A stretch of DNA of 59,523 nucleotides from CAZXFA01 sp964640085 (lineage in GTDB: Bacteria; Actinomycetota; UBA4738; HRBIN12). Numbering within the stretch: the first letter of the stretch is position 1; the number at the start of each line of letters is the position of its first letter. The translations under genes were made by a program, and so were the position numbers. The notes under the pieces were generated by a model. The model was not told where the DNA came from. It searched no databases and saw nothing but the letters and a program-made list of their open reading frames with translations. The DNA is taken from contig CAZXFA010000018.1 in the NCBI GenBank assembly GCA_964640085.1, positions 1-59,523 of the forward strand. The letters are read 5' to 3'. This document shows, piece by piece, positions 15,698 to 23,007 of the stretch.

Positions 15698-16057
15698 ATG
15701 CCCAAGCCCACGAAGGGCCCGCGCCTGGGCTCCGGCCCCGCCCACCAGCGCCTGATGCTGCACGGCCTTGCGGCGCAGCTATTCGTCCACGAGCGGATCG
15801 ACACCACCGAGGCCAAGGCCAAGGCGGTGCGGCCGGTCGCCGAGAAGCTGATCACCTTCGCCAGGCGCGGCGACCTCGCGGCGCGGCGGGAGGTGCTGCG
15901 GAAGATCCCGGACCGCGACGTCGTGCACAAGCTGTTCAGCGAGATCGGACCGCGCTACGCCGACCGGAACGGTGGCTACACGCGGATCCTCAAACTCGGG
16001 CAGCGCAAGGGCGACGGCGCGCCGATGGCCCGGATCGAGCTCGTCGAGGCCGAGTAG
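15698..16057 (+). CDS. rplQ: 50S ribosomal protein L17
   Basis: L17 sits near the tunnel exit. The 119-residue product has RLGSGPAHQRLMLHGLAAQLFVHERIDTTEAKAKAVRPVAEKLITFAR and the C-terminal RNGGYTRILKLGQRKGDGAPMARIELVE, both canonical. The ATG follows rpoA with GGAGGAGTAG as ribosome binding site. Confidence 0.97.
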   Translation: MPKPTKGPRLGSGPAHQRLMLHGLAAQLFVHERIDTTEAKAKAVRPVAEKLITFARRGDLAARREVLRKIPDRDVVHKLFSEIGPRYADRNGGYTRILKLGQRKGDGAPMARIELVEAE

Positions 16058-16100
16058 CCCAGCGCGCGATGGGCGCGCCTCGATCAGAAGCGGTGCGGTC

Positions 16101-16847
16101 GTGATCGTGCGCCTCCGGCTCGCCTACGACGGGACCGGTTTCCGCGGGTGGGCCCGACAGCGCCACCAGCGAACGGTCCAGGCTGTCCTGGAGGCGGCGC
16201 TGCAACGCTTCCTGGCGGACATGCCCAGGTTGTCCGTGGCCGGGCGCACCGATGCGGGAGTGCACGCGCGCGGTCAGGTGGTCTCGTTCGGGGTGGCCGA
16301 CGACGTGGACCTTCACCGGCTGCAGCGCTCGGTGAACGCGATGCTCGCGCCGGAGGTCGTGGTGCTGGTTGCCCGTCCCGCCCCGGAGGGGTTCGACGCC
16401 CGGTTCTCGGCCACCGCCCGCGAGTACCGGTACCGGATCGATGTAGGGCCGTGGCCGGACCCGTTCTCGGCGCGGTACGTCTGGCATCGTCCCGGGGAGC
16501 CCTCGCTGACCGCGATGCGCCTCGCGGCCCGGTACCTGATCGGGGAGCACGATTTCGCCTCGTTCTGCCGACGGCCACCCGACGGCTCCTCGACCGTCCG
16601 GCGGCTCGAGCGGCTCGCGGTGGCCCGGCACGGGGAGCGGATCGAGCTGGTCGCACGGGCCAACGCCTTCGCCCACCAGATGGTCCGGAGCGTCGTCGGC
16701 ACGCTGGTGCAGGTGGGGGAGGGCTCGCGCGATCCGGACGAGATGTCGGAGGTGCTCTCGGCGCGGGACCGCGCCGCCGCCGGACCGCCCGCCCCCGCCC
16801 ACGGGCTCACGTTGGAGCGTGTCGTCTACGGGCGCCGCGTCCGCTAG
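16101..16847 (+). CDS. truA: tRNA pseudouridine(38-40) synthase TruA
   Basis: It isomerises uridines 38-40 of the anticodon stem-loop. The 248-residue protein from GTG has RLRLAYDGTGFRGWARQ, the catalytic Asp in SVAGRTDAGVHARGQV, FDARFSATAREYRYRID and FAHQMVRSVVGTLVQVGEG. It follows rplQ after 43 nt as in most Gram-positive alpha operons. A start further upstream would overlap rplQ and lacks conservation. Confidence 0.95.
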   Translation: MIVRLRLAYDGTGFRGWARQRHQRTVQAVLEAALQRFLADMPRLSVAGRTDAGVHARGQVVSFGVADDVDLHRLQRSVNAMLAPEVVVLVARPAPEGFDARFSATAREYRYRIDVGPWPDPFSARYVWHRPGEPSLTAMRLAARYLIGEHDFASFCRRPPDGSSTVRRLERLAVARHGERIELVARANAFAHQMVRSVVGTLVQVGEGSRDPDEMSEVLSARDRAAAGPPAPAHGLTLERVVYGRRVR

Positions 16848-17073
16848 CGTGGTCGCGACTTGCGTGTTGAGACCGGCGAGATCGGTGGCGGTCGTCCGAG
16901 CGCGGTGTGTGTTCCTAACCCCATCGTACGCATCGAGCCACTGTGGGAGCGGGACGAGCCTGACCCGTTTGGGCACGACGGGCGTGGGGTAGGCGACCGG
17001 AGAAGTACCCTGCGAAGTGCGGTCGACCACGGGTCGGCGGTGGGGGAGTTGCTCGAGAAGGAGGGAGGCTGCG

Positions 17074-18096
17074 GTGTACGGGCGAACAGCTACCGGAAGG
17101 CGGGCCCTGTCGAGCGCTCGGGCGCTGGTGGTCGCCGGACTGGTCGGAGCGCTCCTCGGTGCCCTCGTGCTCCCGGGCGGCGTCGCGACGGCCGAAGGCC
17201 ACGTCGAGACGTTCGTGTCCCTCGACCCGGCCGGGGGAGAGTTCCCCGAGGGGATCGCGGTTGACAAAACCGGCAACGTCTACGTGAGCATGATCCTGCT
17301 CGACCAGATCTGGAAGATCGATCCGAGCGGTGATCGATCTATCTTCGCCGAGTTCGGAATCCCGGGGACGGGGCCGGCCGGGCTCGCGATGGATGCCGCC
17401 GGCAACCTATTCGTCGCCGCGTCGGGCCTGGACCTCGCAACCGGGGTCACGGACCCGGCGGCTCGCGGCGTGTACCGGATCGATCGGGACGGGACGATCG
17501 AACGCCTCCCGGGCACCGAGGCGATCGTGTTCGCGAACGACGTGGCGCTCGACAAGCGCGGGAACGTCTACGCGACCGACAGCGCCCGCGGTCAGGTGTG
17601 GAGGATCGCGCGCGGCGATGCGGCCGAGCTTTGGGCCGAGGGGCCGCTCCTGGAGGGGGACGGCAGCGCCGGATTCGGCTTCCCGATCGGGGCGAACGGG
17701 ATCGCGTTCCGACACGGCCGCATGCTCGTGGCCAACACCGAGCGCGGGCTGCTCGCCGAGATCCCGATCGAGCCAGATGGGAGCGGCGGGGTCCAAACGC
17801 TGTTCGCGGGGTCGCCCGCCCTGGTGGGGGCGGACGGGATCGCGTTTGACGTCCGCGGTGGCGTGTACGTGGGCGTCGGCGTGCAGAACACCGTGGTCCG
17901 GGTCGACGGTGACGGCTCGATCGAGACGCTGGCGACCGACGATGATGGGCTGAACCAACCCAGCACGGTCGCCTTCGGGACGGGGATGAACGAGCGCAGG
18001 ACGCTGTTCGTGGCCAACTTCTCGATCTTCTCGCCGGCGCCGACCCCGGGCGTGCTGAAGCTCTCCGTGGGCGTGCCGGGACAGCCGGTCCCCTGA
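17074..18096 (+). CDS. Secreted SMP-30/NHL-type beta-propeller protein
   Basis: The 340-residue product has a signal-like N-terminus (two Arg, then LVVAGLVGALLGALVLPGGVATA, about residues 17-39). The rest is repeats of the type GIAVDKTGNVYVS, GLAMDAAGNLFVA, DVALDKRGNVYATD, GIAFDVRGGVYVG, which mark a beta-propeller of the SMP-30/gluconolactonase/LRE or NHL class. Such proteins are lactonases, ligand binders or scaffolds, and no catalytic residue set can be assigned by eye. The GTG start has a strong GGAGGGAGG. The gene seems monocistronic, since a hairpin overlaps its stop codon. Confidence 0.75.
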   Translation: MYGRTATGRRALSSARALVVAGLVGALLGALVLPGGVATAEGHVETFVSLDPAGGEFPEGIAVDKTGNVYVSMILLDQIWKIDPSGDRSIFAEFGIPGTGPAGLAMDAAGNLFVAASGLDLATGVTDPAARGVYRIDRDGTIERLPGTEAIVFANDVALDKRGNVYATDSARGQVWRIARGDAAELWAEGPLLEGDGSAGFGFPIGANGIAFRHGRMLVANTERGLLAEIPIEPDGSGGVQTLFAGSPALVGADGIAFDVRGGVYVGVGVQNTVVRVDGDGSIETLATDDDGLNQPSTVAFGTGMNERRTLFVANFSIFSPAPTPGVLKLSVGVPGQPVP

Positions 18097-18103
18097 GGAC
18101 CGG
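18085..18103 (+). terminator. Hairpin overlapping the stop of the propeller gene
   Basis: A perfect 7-bp inverted repeat, CCGGTCC - CCTGA - GGACCGG, includes the TGA stop in its loop. It lacks a U-tract. The downstream gene is convergent, so a termination or 3'-protection role is plausible. Confidence 0.4.
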
Positions 18104-18204
18104 CGTCGATGGGGGGTGCGGGCGCTTCCTCGTAGATCCGTCACCAAGCCCCATTCGGTGATGGCTGTACTTCGGAGAGTTCCGATCCCGGCCCTAGGGC
18201 TCGA

Positions 18205-18690
18205 TCAGGCTCCGGGCTTGAACACCATCGCGGCGATCACCAGGAGCAGCACCCCCAAGTCGATCCTCGAGACCGCGAAGATCCTGGAGACCATCGCCCT
18301 GACCTGCGGGTCGTCCGGTCCCTTCTCGTCGATCTCGGCCCCGATCCGGCCGGCGAGCGGCCCGAGGAAGAAGGCGCCGGTCACGAAGGTGGCGGCGTAG
18401 CCGAGTAGCCCGACCAGGATCCACAGATCGCGGAAGGCGATCGCGGGCGAGTAGGCGACCATCACGATCCCGGCGGCCAGAACGAACAGCGAGGCGGGCA
18501 TCGCGTACTGCGTCCCCGCCTTCTCGATGTCCTTGGCGAACCCGGCCAGCTTCTGCGTGTCCTTGGCTCGGGACAGCCGGGTCGCGTAGTACTGGAAGAA
18601 TGCGCCTGCCCCCACCCAGATGACAGCCCCCAGCACGTGGATGTACTTGAAGAGCTTGTACAGGTTCGCGTCGAATGCCAGCACGTTCAT
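18205..18690 (-). CDS. Small integral membrane protein, DUF2269-like
   Basis: The 161-residue product begins MNVLAFDANLYKLFKYIHVLGAVIWVGAGAFFQYYATR and has four hydrophobic segments. The H-x-x-G-A-V-I-W-V-G-A-G pattern in TM1 and the general four-helix layout resemble the DUF2269 and copper-resistance-D-like membrane families, whose function is mostly unknown. The ATG is chosen because GGGGGGA lies upstream and the hydrophobic region starts shortly after. A longer in-frame extension lacks hydrophobicity. It lies alone on the minus strand between two plus-strand genes. Confidence 0.65.
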   Translation of the reverse strand: MNVLAFDANLYKLFKYIHVLGAVIWVGAGAFFQYYATRLSRAKDTQKLAGFAKDIEKAGTQYAMPASLFVLAAGIVMVAYSPAIAFRDLWILVGLLGYAATFVTGAFFLGPLAGRIGAEIDEKGPDDPQVRAMVSRIFAVSRIDLGVLLLVIAAMVFKPGA

Positions 18691-18919
18691 CGATCCCCCC
18701 CGAAGCCCGCCTTCGTTGCTGCCTAGCGCGGGACACGAGGGTGATGCGACGGCTCGGTCAGGCGAACGGGTCGGCGATTCGACCCCTTCGAAGTTGCGGA
18801 ACTCACGATCGCGGGTCCGCAACGTGCCCACGCCATTGCCGCATGAGCGCCGCCAGCCGCCAGCCTGTCGCCGCTCTGGGCCTACTCGCCTCCGTGCCTC
18901 TTCCTACCGCCGAGCTCCT

Positions 18920-18949
18920 TTGACGCCAGGACGAAACCGCAGGTAGCAT
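18920..18949 (+). promoter_or_regulatory. Putative rplM-rpsI promoter
   Basis: TTGACG (18920-18925), 18 bp, then TAGCAT (18944-18949), about 34 nt before the rplM ATG. This is one of the best -35/-10 pairs in the window, and it sits exactly where a separate rplM-rpsI promoter is expected. The rplM ATG has no clear Shine-Dalgarno. Confidence 0.55.
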
Positions 18950-18983
18950 TAGGCGTCGGCCGCCCCGGCCGGCATCTTCGCGT

Positions 18984-19914
18984 ATGAAGACCTACTCGCC
19001 GAAGCCGCGCGACATCGAGCGCCGCTGGTACGTGATCGACGCCAGCGGGGCCGTCCTCGGTCGCCTGGCGACCGAAGCCGCCGCGATCCTGCGGGGCAAG
19101 CACAAACCGATCTTCGCTCCCCACATGGACACCGGCGACCACCTGATCGTGGTCAACGCCCGCGAGGTCCGCCTGACGGGCGGCAAGGAGGAGAAGAAGG
19201 TCGCCTACCGACACTCCGGCTACCCGGGCGGGCTCACCGAGACGACGTACGCGCGGCTCCTGGCCGAGCGACCGGTCTATGCGGTCGAGAAGGCGATCAA
19301 GGGAATGCTCCCCAAGAACCGGCTCGGTCGGGCTATGGCGGGCAAGCTGAAGGTGTACGCGGGTCCCGAGCATAGGCATGAGGCCCAGCAGCCGCGGCCG
19401 CTCCAGCTCGGCCAGGTCCCACGGTGGGATGGGCTGCCCGCGCGGGCGGCCGAGGTCGAGCCCGGGGCGCTGGCGACGGAGCCGGCCGCGGGCGCCGCGA
19501 CCAAGTCGACCGCCAAGAAGTCGACCGCGAAGAAGGCCGGAACCGCGAAGAAGGCCGNNNNNNNNNNNNNNNNNNNNNNNNNNNNNNNNNNNNNNNNNNN
19601 NNNNNNNNNNNNNNNNNNNNNNNNNNNNNNNNNNNNNNNNNNNNNNNNNNNNNNNNNAGTCGACCGCCAAGAAGTCGACCGCGAAGAAGGCCGGAACCGC
19701 GAAGAAGGCCGCGACCGCCAAGAAGTCGACCGCCAAGAAGTCGACCGCGAGGAAGTCGACCGCCAAGAAGTCGACCGCGAAGAAGGCCGGAACCGCGAAG
19801 AAGGCCGCACCCGCCAAGAAGTCGACCCCGAGGAAGTCGACCGCCAAGAAGTCGACCGCCAAGAAGTCGACCGCCAAGAAGACGACCGCCCGGCGAACGA
19901 AGAAGGAGAGCTGA
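18984..19914 (+). CDS. rplM: 50S ribosomal protein L13 with Lys/Ala-rich repeat tail (interrupted by an N run)
   Basis: Residues 1-150 are a standard L13 (MKTYSPKPRDIERRWYVIDA, GRLATEAAAILRGKHKP, GDHLIVVNAREVRLTGGK, and KVYAGPEHRHEAQQP). L13 normally ends at about 145-150. Here the frame continues into Pro/Ala sequence and then a histone-H1-like array of TAKKS and TAKKA units that closes with TARRTKKES. A run of 100 N interrupts the array. The 54 bases on each side of the N run are identical, and removing one copy plus the N run keeps the frame, giving a 258-residue protein. rpsI follows after 1 nt. Confidence 0.85.
19500..19890 (+). repeat. Low-complexity 15-bp repeat array encoding (S/T)TAKK
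   Basis: Repeats of the type TCGACCGCCAAGAAG, alternating with GGAACCGCGAAGAAGGCC, run through the rplM tail. Copies are nearly identical, so the short-read assembly broke here and the true copy number is unknown. Confidence 0.85.
19558..19657. other. Scaffold gap of 100 N in the rplM tail
   Basis: Exactly 100 N. The 54 bases before it (19504-19557) are identical to the 54 bases after it (19658-19711), so the two contigs may simply overlap. Alternatively repeat units are missing. Confidence 0.9.
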
Positions 19915-19915
19915 C

Positions 19916-20299
19916 GTGGCGCAGATCGCGACGGGTCGTCGGAAGGAGGCCGTGGTCCGGGTCCGCTTGGTCCCCGGCTCCGGCGAGTTCCGCCTGAACG
20001 GGCGCTCGCTCGAGGAGTACTTCCCGACCCGGGCCCACCGGATGGTGGTCTCGGGCCCGCTGCGCCTGGTCGGCCGCGAGAAGGAGTTCGACGTGATCGC
20101 CCGGGTCGAGGGTGGAGGCGTTTCCGGGCAGGCCGGAGCGCTCCGCCTGGGGATCGCGAGGGCGCTGATCGAGCTCGACCCCGCCCTGCGTCCCACCCTC
20201 AAGGCAGAGGGCTATCTCACGCGGGACGCACGGGAGAAGGAACGCCGCAAGTACGGGCTGAAGAAGGCCCGCAAGGCGCCCCAGTACTCCAAGCGCTAG
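19916..20299 (+). CDS. rpsI: 30S ribosomal protein S9
   Basis: S9 reaches the P-site tRNA with its C-terminal Lys-Arg. The 127-residue product (GTG start) has TGRRKEAVVRVRLVPGSGEFRLNGRSLEEYF, GGGVSGQAGALRLGIARALIE, and LTRDAREKERRKYGLKKARKAPQYSKR. Standard partner of rplM, one base after its stop. GGAGAGC at the end of rplM serves as the Shine-Dalgarno. Confidence 0.96.
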   Translation: MAQIATGRRKEAVVRVRLVPGSGEFRLNGRSLEEYFPTRAHRMVVSGPLRLVGREKEFDVIARVEGGGVSGQAGALRLGIARALIELDPALRPTLKAEGYLTRDAREKERRKYGLKKARKAPQYSKR

Positions 20300-20329
20300 C
20301 GGCGACCGTCCCCTTGCACACGGAGGAAC

Positions 20330-20354
20330 GAAGGCGGGGGCCCGCCCCTCCTTC
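20330..20354 (+). terminator. Terminator-like hairpin after rpsI
   Basis: GAAGG-C-GGGG pairs with CCCC-T-CCTTC around a short GC loop, about 30 nt after the rpsI stop. A U-run is missing, as is usual in very GC-rich actinobacteria. Confidence 0.5.
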
Positions 20355-20400
20355 ATCTCCCAGCGGGTGACGTGTCTCGGACGTCAGCAGCGATCGATCC

Positions 20401-20733
20401 TCACGGATCGATGCCCCCCAGGTCGCCCGTCAGGATGTCCATGCTGTCCAGCTTGATGTGCTCCACGACCCCGAAGTGGGTCAGGCTGGTCAGTCGGACC
20501 GACCAGTTCCCGTTGGGACACACGTCTCTCGAGCTCTGAGTGGGCGGTGGCGGCAGGGTCACCCTGAGCGTGATCTGACCGTCGCTCGGTGGGATGTCGT
20601 GGTCGGCCCCGTCACGCCGTCCTCGAACAGGAGGGATCGATCCAGAGCCACGTTGCCGGGCTTGTCCAGGCACTCGTAGGTCGCTTCCACCGAGTCGGCG
20701 GTCAGGGACGCGGCTGAGCAGCGTGGCCATCGC
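20401..20733 (-). pseudogene. Frameshifted remnant of an unidentified gene
   Basis: Read on the minus strand, one frame gives LTADSVEATYECLDKPGNVALDRSLLFEDGVTGP and then loses protein-like character. The neighbouring frame continues as QITLRVTLPPPPTQ, DVCPNGNWSVRLTSLTHFGVVEHIKLDSMDILTG to a stop. Joining the two around 20575-20600 gives one plausible beta-rich, secreted-like protein end. No start or upstream half can be recognised. I do not know the family. A sequencing error is an alternative to a true frameshift. Confidence 0.4.
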
Positions 20734-20902
20734 TCAGGGACGTTCTCGCCGGCGCTCCGCCCGCGTCGGCCCACCCAACGCCTGCGAGCCTCCAACCTTG
20801 GCTGCCTGCGAGTAGGTACCTCGTTCGATGTATCTGCGATCCCCCGTATAGGAGCTCGTGCTCCTGCATCCTCTGCCGGACGAGATGATCGGATGTTCGG
20901 GA

Positions 20903-21145
20903 TCAGGGCTCGCCGGGCTGCGCGTCGAGGTCCTCTTCGCCCCACTCGAACGGGCTCGAGAGGATCAAGCGGGCCTGGACCTCGTACCCGACGGGCACGA
21001 ACAGGTAGGCGGGGCCGAAGCGGTAGGGGTCCTCGCCCCCACCCTTCATCAGGACCGGGATCCCCTCGTCCTCCAGCCGCGCCTTGGCGATGTCCCCTTC
21101 CGGGATCGAGGCCGTCGTGAGCACGAGCACGAGTTCCTCCGCCAT
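20903..21145 (-). CDS. Small DUF2007-like protein
   Basis: The 80-residue product MAEELVLVLTTASIPEGDIAKARLEDEGIPVLMKG and so on resembles the DUF2007 ('putative prokaryotic signal transducing protein') fold: a first strand, a helix that begins with an E-A/K-A-R-L-x-x-x-G-I pattern, and a second strand with PYRFGPAYLFVPVGYEVQARLIL. Such domains are thought to sense or bind small ligands. It is divergent from arsR and shares the same upstream region, so the ArsR operators could also affect it. The role is unknown. Confidence 0.55.
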   Translation of the reverse strand: MAEELVLVLTTASIPEGDIAKARLEDEGIPVLMKGGGEDPYRFGPAYLFVPVGYEVQARLILSSPFEWGEEDLDAQPGEP

Positions 21146-21193
21146 ACGGACATCGTGCCACGCCGCCGGGCGGACGACCCCTCGTTCGAGCGA

Positions 21194-21247
21194 GACATCG
21201 ACATCCATCGATGTCTGTGCTAGGATACGGCATCGATACACGTCGAT
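21194..21247 (+). promoter_or_regulatory. arsR promoter with two ATCGA-N6-TCGAT operators
   Basis: TCGACA (21198-21203), 17 bp, then TAGGAT (21221-21226), preceded by TGC as an extended -10. Inverted repeat 1 is GACATCGA-CATCCA-TCGATGTC (21194-21215) and covers the -35. Inverted repeat 2 is ATCGA-TACACG-TCGAT (21232-21247) just after the -10. Both share ATCGA-N6-TCGAT, close to the ATCAA-N6-TTGAT type bound by ArsR/SmtB repressors. Autoregulation by ArsR is inferred. Confidence 0.7.
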
Positions 21248-21274
21248 ATCTCCGGAACGAAGAGGTGTGGCCGG

Positions 21275-21634
21275 ATGGTCCGTGAGCTGGAGGTGCTGGA
21301 GGAGGCGCCGGCGGCATGTTGCGCGCCGCTGGCGACGCCCGCGATGTCCGAGGAGGACGCCCGGACCACCGCGAGCGTCTTCAAGGCCTTGTCCGACCCC
21401 CACCGGGTCCGGATCGTGAACCTGCTCGCCACCGCCGACCGGCCGGTCTGCGTGTGCGATCTGACGCCCCGGCTCGGGATCGGCCAGCCCACGGTTAGCC
21501 ACCATCTGAAGAGCCTGGTCCGCGCCGGGCTGCTCGAACGGGAGCAGCGGGGCGTCTGGGCCTACTACTCGGTGAACCGCGAGGCGCTCCGGCGCCTGGC
21601 CACGATCTTCGAGCTGGAGGGGGCGATGGCATGA
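21275..21634 (+). CDS. arsR: ArsR-family arsenic-responsive repressor
   Basis: The 119-residue winged-helix protein has FKALSDPHRVRIVNLLATADRPVCVCDLTPRLGIGQPTVSHHLKSLVRAGLLEREQRGVWAYYSV. The recognition helix QPTVSHHLK is typical. The candidate As(III) ligands are the adjacent pair C15-C16 near the N-terminus and C59/C61 in VCVCDL, a layout like the Cys15/Cys16/Cys55 site of Corynebacterium glutamicum ArsR rather than the CxC-only site of E. coli. The ATG is preceded by GAAGAGG. It overlaps arsM by 4 nt, so the pair is co-translated. Confidence 0.88.
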   Translation: MVRELEVLEEAPAACCAPLATPAMSEEDARTTASVFKALSDPHRVRIVNLLATADRPVCVCDLTPRLGIGQPTVSHHLKSLVRAGLLEREQRGVWAYYSVNREALRRLATIFELEGAMA

Positions 21635-22374
21635 GCGAGACGCGCGAGCGGGTCCGCGAGCACTACCGGGCCGCGGCGCTCGAGGTGGCGAAGAGGGAAG
21701 GCGGCTGCGGCTGCGGCTCCGACTGCTGCGACGGGGAGGTCGCCCTCTCCCCCGAGGCGAGGCTGTACGCGCCGGAGCAGCGCGCGGAGCTCCCAGACGC
21801 CGCGCTGCTGGCGAGCCTCGGCTGCGGCAACCCGACGGCGGTGGCCGAGCTCCGGGAAGGCGAGACGGTGCTCGACCTCGGCTCCGGCGGCGGGATCGAC
21901 GTGATCCTGTCCGCCCGGCGTGTCGGTCCCACGGGGAAGGCCTACGGCCTGGACATGACCCAGGAGATGCTCGAGCTCGCCCGGCGCAACGCCACAGAGG
22001 CCGGTGTGGCGAACGCGGAGTTCCTCGAGGGTTACCTGGAGGCCGTCCCGCTGCCCGATGCCAGCGTCGACGTCGTGATCTCGAACTGCGTGGTCAACCT
22101 GTCGGAGGACAAGCCGAAGGTGTTCGCCGAGATGGCGCGGGTCCTGCGCCCCGGCGGGCGCCTCGGGGTCACCGATATCGTCGCCGCCGACGAGCTCGCA
22201 CGGGCCGAGCGGGCGGAGCGCGGGAGCCACGTCGGCTGCATCGCCGGTGCGCTCTCGTTCGACGAATACGAGCGCGGGCTCCACGACGCCGGGTTCGAGG
22301 CGATCGAGGTGGTGCCCACCCACGAGGTCGCGGACCGGATGTCAAGCGCGATCGTGCGAGCCAGGAAGCCGTGA
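21631..22374 (+). CDS. arsM: Arsenite S-adenosylmethionine methyltransferase ArsM
   Basis: ArsM methylates As(III) to less retained or volatile species. The 247-residue protein has the SAM motif VLDLGSGGGIDVILSARRVGP, GLDMTQEML, and the three conserved cysteines of the family: C65 in SLGCGNP, C153 in SNCVVNLS and C203 in VGCIAGALS. A further cluster, C26, C28, C32 and C33 (GGCGCGSDCC), lies near the N-terminus and could help bind As. The ATG overlaps arsR. A 17-nt spacer carrying AAGGAGG leads to a tiny Cys-rich ORF. Confidence 0.93.
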   Translation: MSETRERVREHYRAAALEVAKREGGCGCGSDCCDGEVALSPEARLYAPEQRAELPDAALLASLGCGNPTAVAELREGETVLDLGSGGGIDVILSARRVGPTGKAYGLDMTQEMLELARRNATEAGVANAEFLEGYLEAVPLPDASVDVVISNCVVNLSEDKPKVFAEMARVLRPGGRLGVTDIVAADELARAERAERGSHVGCIAGALSFDEYERGLHDAGFEAIEVVPTHEVADRMSSAIVRARKP

Positions 22375-22391
22375 TCGGAAGGAGGCTGTCG

Positions 22392-22454
22392 ATGGACCGG
22401 GAACCCGGATGCCCTCCGGAGCCGCTCTGTCCGGACTGCCCGCCCTGCTGCTGA
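22392..22454 (+). CDS. Cysteine-rich 20-residue ORF in the ars operon (candidate micropeptide)
   Basis: ATG GAC CGG GAA and onward encodes MDREPGCPPEPLCPDCPPCC followed by TGA. Five of 20 residues are Cys (7, 13, 16, 19, 20) and seven are Pro. A perfect AAGGAGG (22379-22385) lies 6 nt before the ATG, only a few bases after the arsM stop, so translation by the same mRNA is likely. I know of no named family. Given the operon, an arsenite-binding or arsenic-delivery peptide is a reasonable guess, but random occurrence in high-GC DNA is not excluded. It ends 26 nt before the convergent arsC stop. Confidence 0.5.
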   Translation: MDREPGCPPEPLCPDCPPCC

Positions 22455-22480
22455 CGGCGGGGACGGATCGAGCCCACGAC

Positions 22481-22897
22481 CTACGGGGCTGAGGGCCGGA
22501 TCCCGAGCTCGTCCATCAGGGCGCGGACCCGCCGGCCGATCTCATCGCGGATCGGTCTGACCTCCTCGACCCGGCGCCCGGCGGGGTCGTCGAGCTCCCA
22601 GTCGAGGTAGCGGACACCCTGGAAGACGGGACACGAGTCCCCGCACCCCATCGTGACGATCACATCGGCCTCGCGGAGGACCTCGTCGGTCCAGCGCCGC
22701 GGCCTCGCCGACGAGATGTCGACCCCCACCTCGGCCATCGCCGCGACGGCCGCCGGGTTGACCTGAGCGGCCGGGTCCGATCCACCGGAGAACACCTCAA
22801 CGGCGTCCCCCACCAGGTGCCGGAGCCACCCCGCCGCCATCTGGGATCGCCCGGCGTTGTGGACGCACAGGAACACGACGCGCGGCCGCTCGCTCAT
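22481..22897 (-). CDS. arsC: Arsenate reductase, low-molecular-weight phosphatase family
   Basis: It reduces As(V) to As(III) with thiol relay. The 138-residue product begins MSERPRVVFLCVHNAGRSQM, with the P-loop C-x5-R (C11 to R17), and has the second cysteine region VTMGCGDSCPVFQGVRYLDWELDDP (C85, C89), as in thioredoxin- or mycothiol-coupled actinobacterial enzymes. An in-frame extension of 87 upstream residues lacks conservation. The ATG has GGGAGGGG at good spacing and is used. The gene converges on arsR-arsM, forming a compact detoxification island. No arsenite exporter is visible. Confidence 0.92.
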   Translation of the reverse strand: MSERPRVVFLCVHNAGRSQMAAGWLRHLVGDAVEVFSGGSDPAAQVNPAAVAAMAEVGVDISSARPRRWTDEVLREADVIVTMGCGDSCPVFQGVRYLDWELDDPAGRRVEEVRPIRDEIGRRVRALMDELGIRPSAP

Positions 22898-22992
22898 CGA
22901 ACGTCCCCTCCCGGCTCTCGGGCCCACCGCCAGTATCCAGCGGCGGGCTCGCGATGTCCTGCCAGGCCGGGCGTTCCCCTCCCGCCCTCCGG

Positions 22993-22998
22993 TAGCCT
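22993..22998 (+). promoter_or_regulatory. -10-like TAGCCT, leaderless glmM promoter
   Basis: TAGCCT ends 9 nt before the glmM ATG, with no Shine-Dalgarno between. See the matching sites at secY, glmS and acpS. Confidence 0.45.
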
Positions 22999-23007
22999 TG
23001 CGCCCCG

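Noticed and set aside
17262..17267. TTGACA as a -35 box
   Set aside because: It is within the coding sequence of the propeller gene with no suitable -10 or downstream gene start.
19558..19657. Frameshift in rplM across the N run
   Set aside because: The N run has an arbitrary length of 100. When the 54-bp duplicated end is collapsed the frame is continuous.
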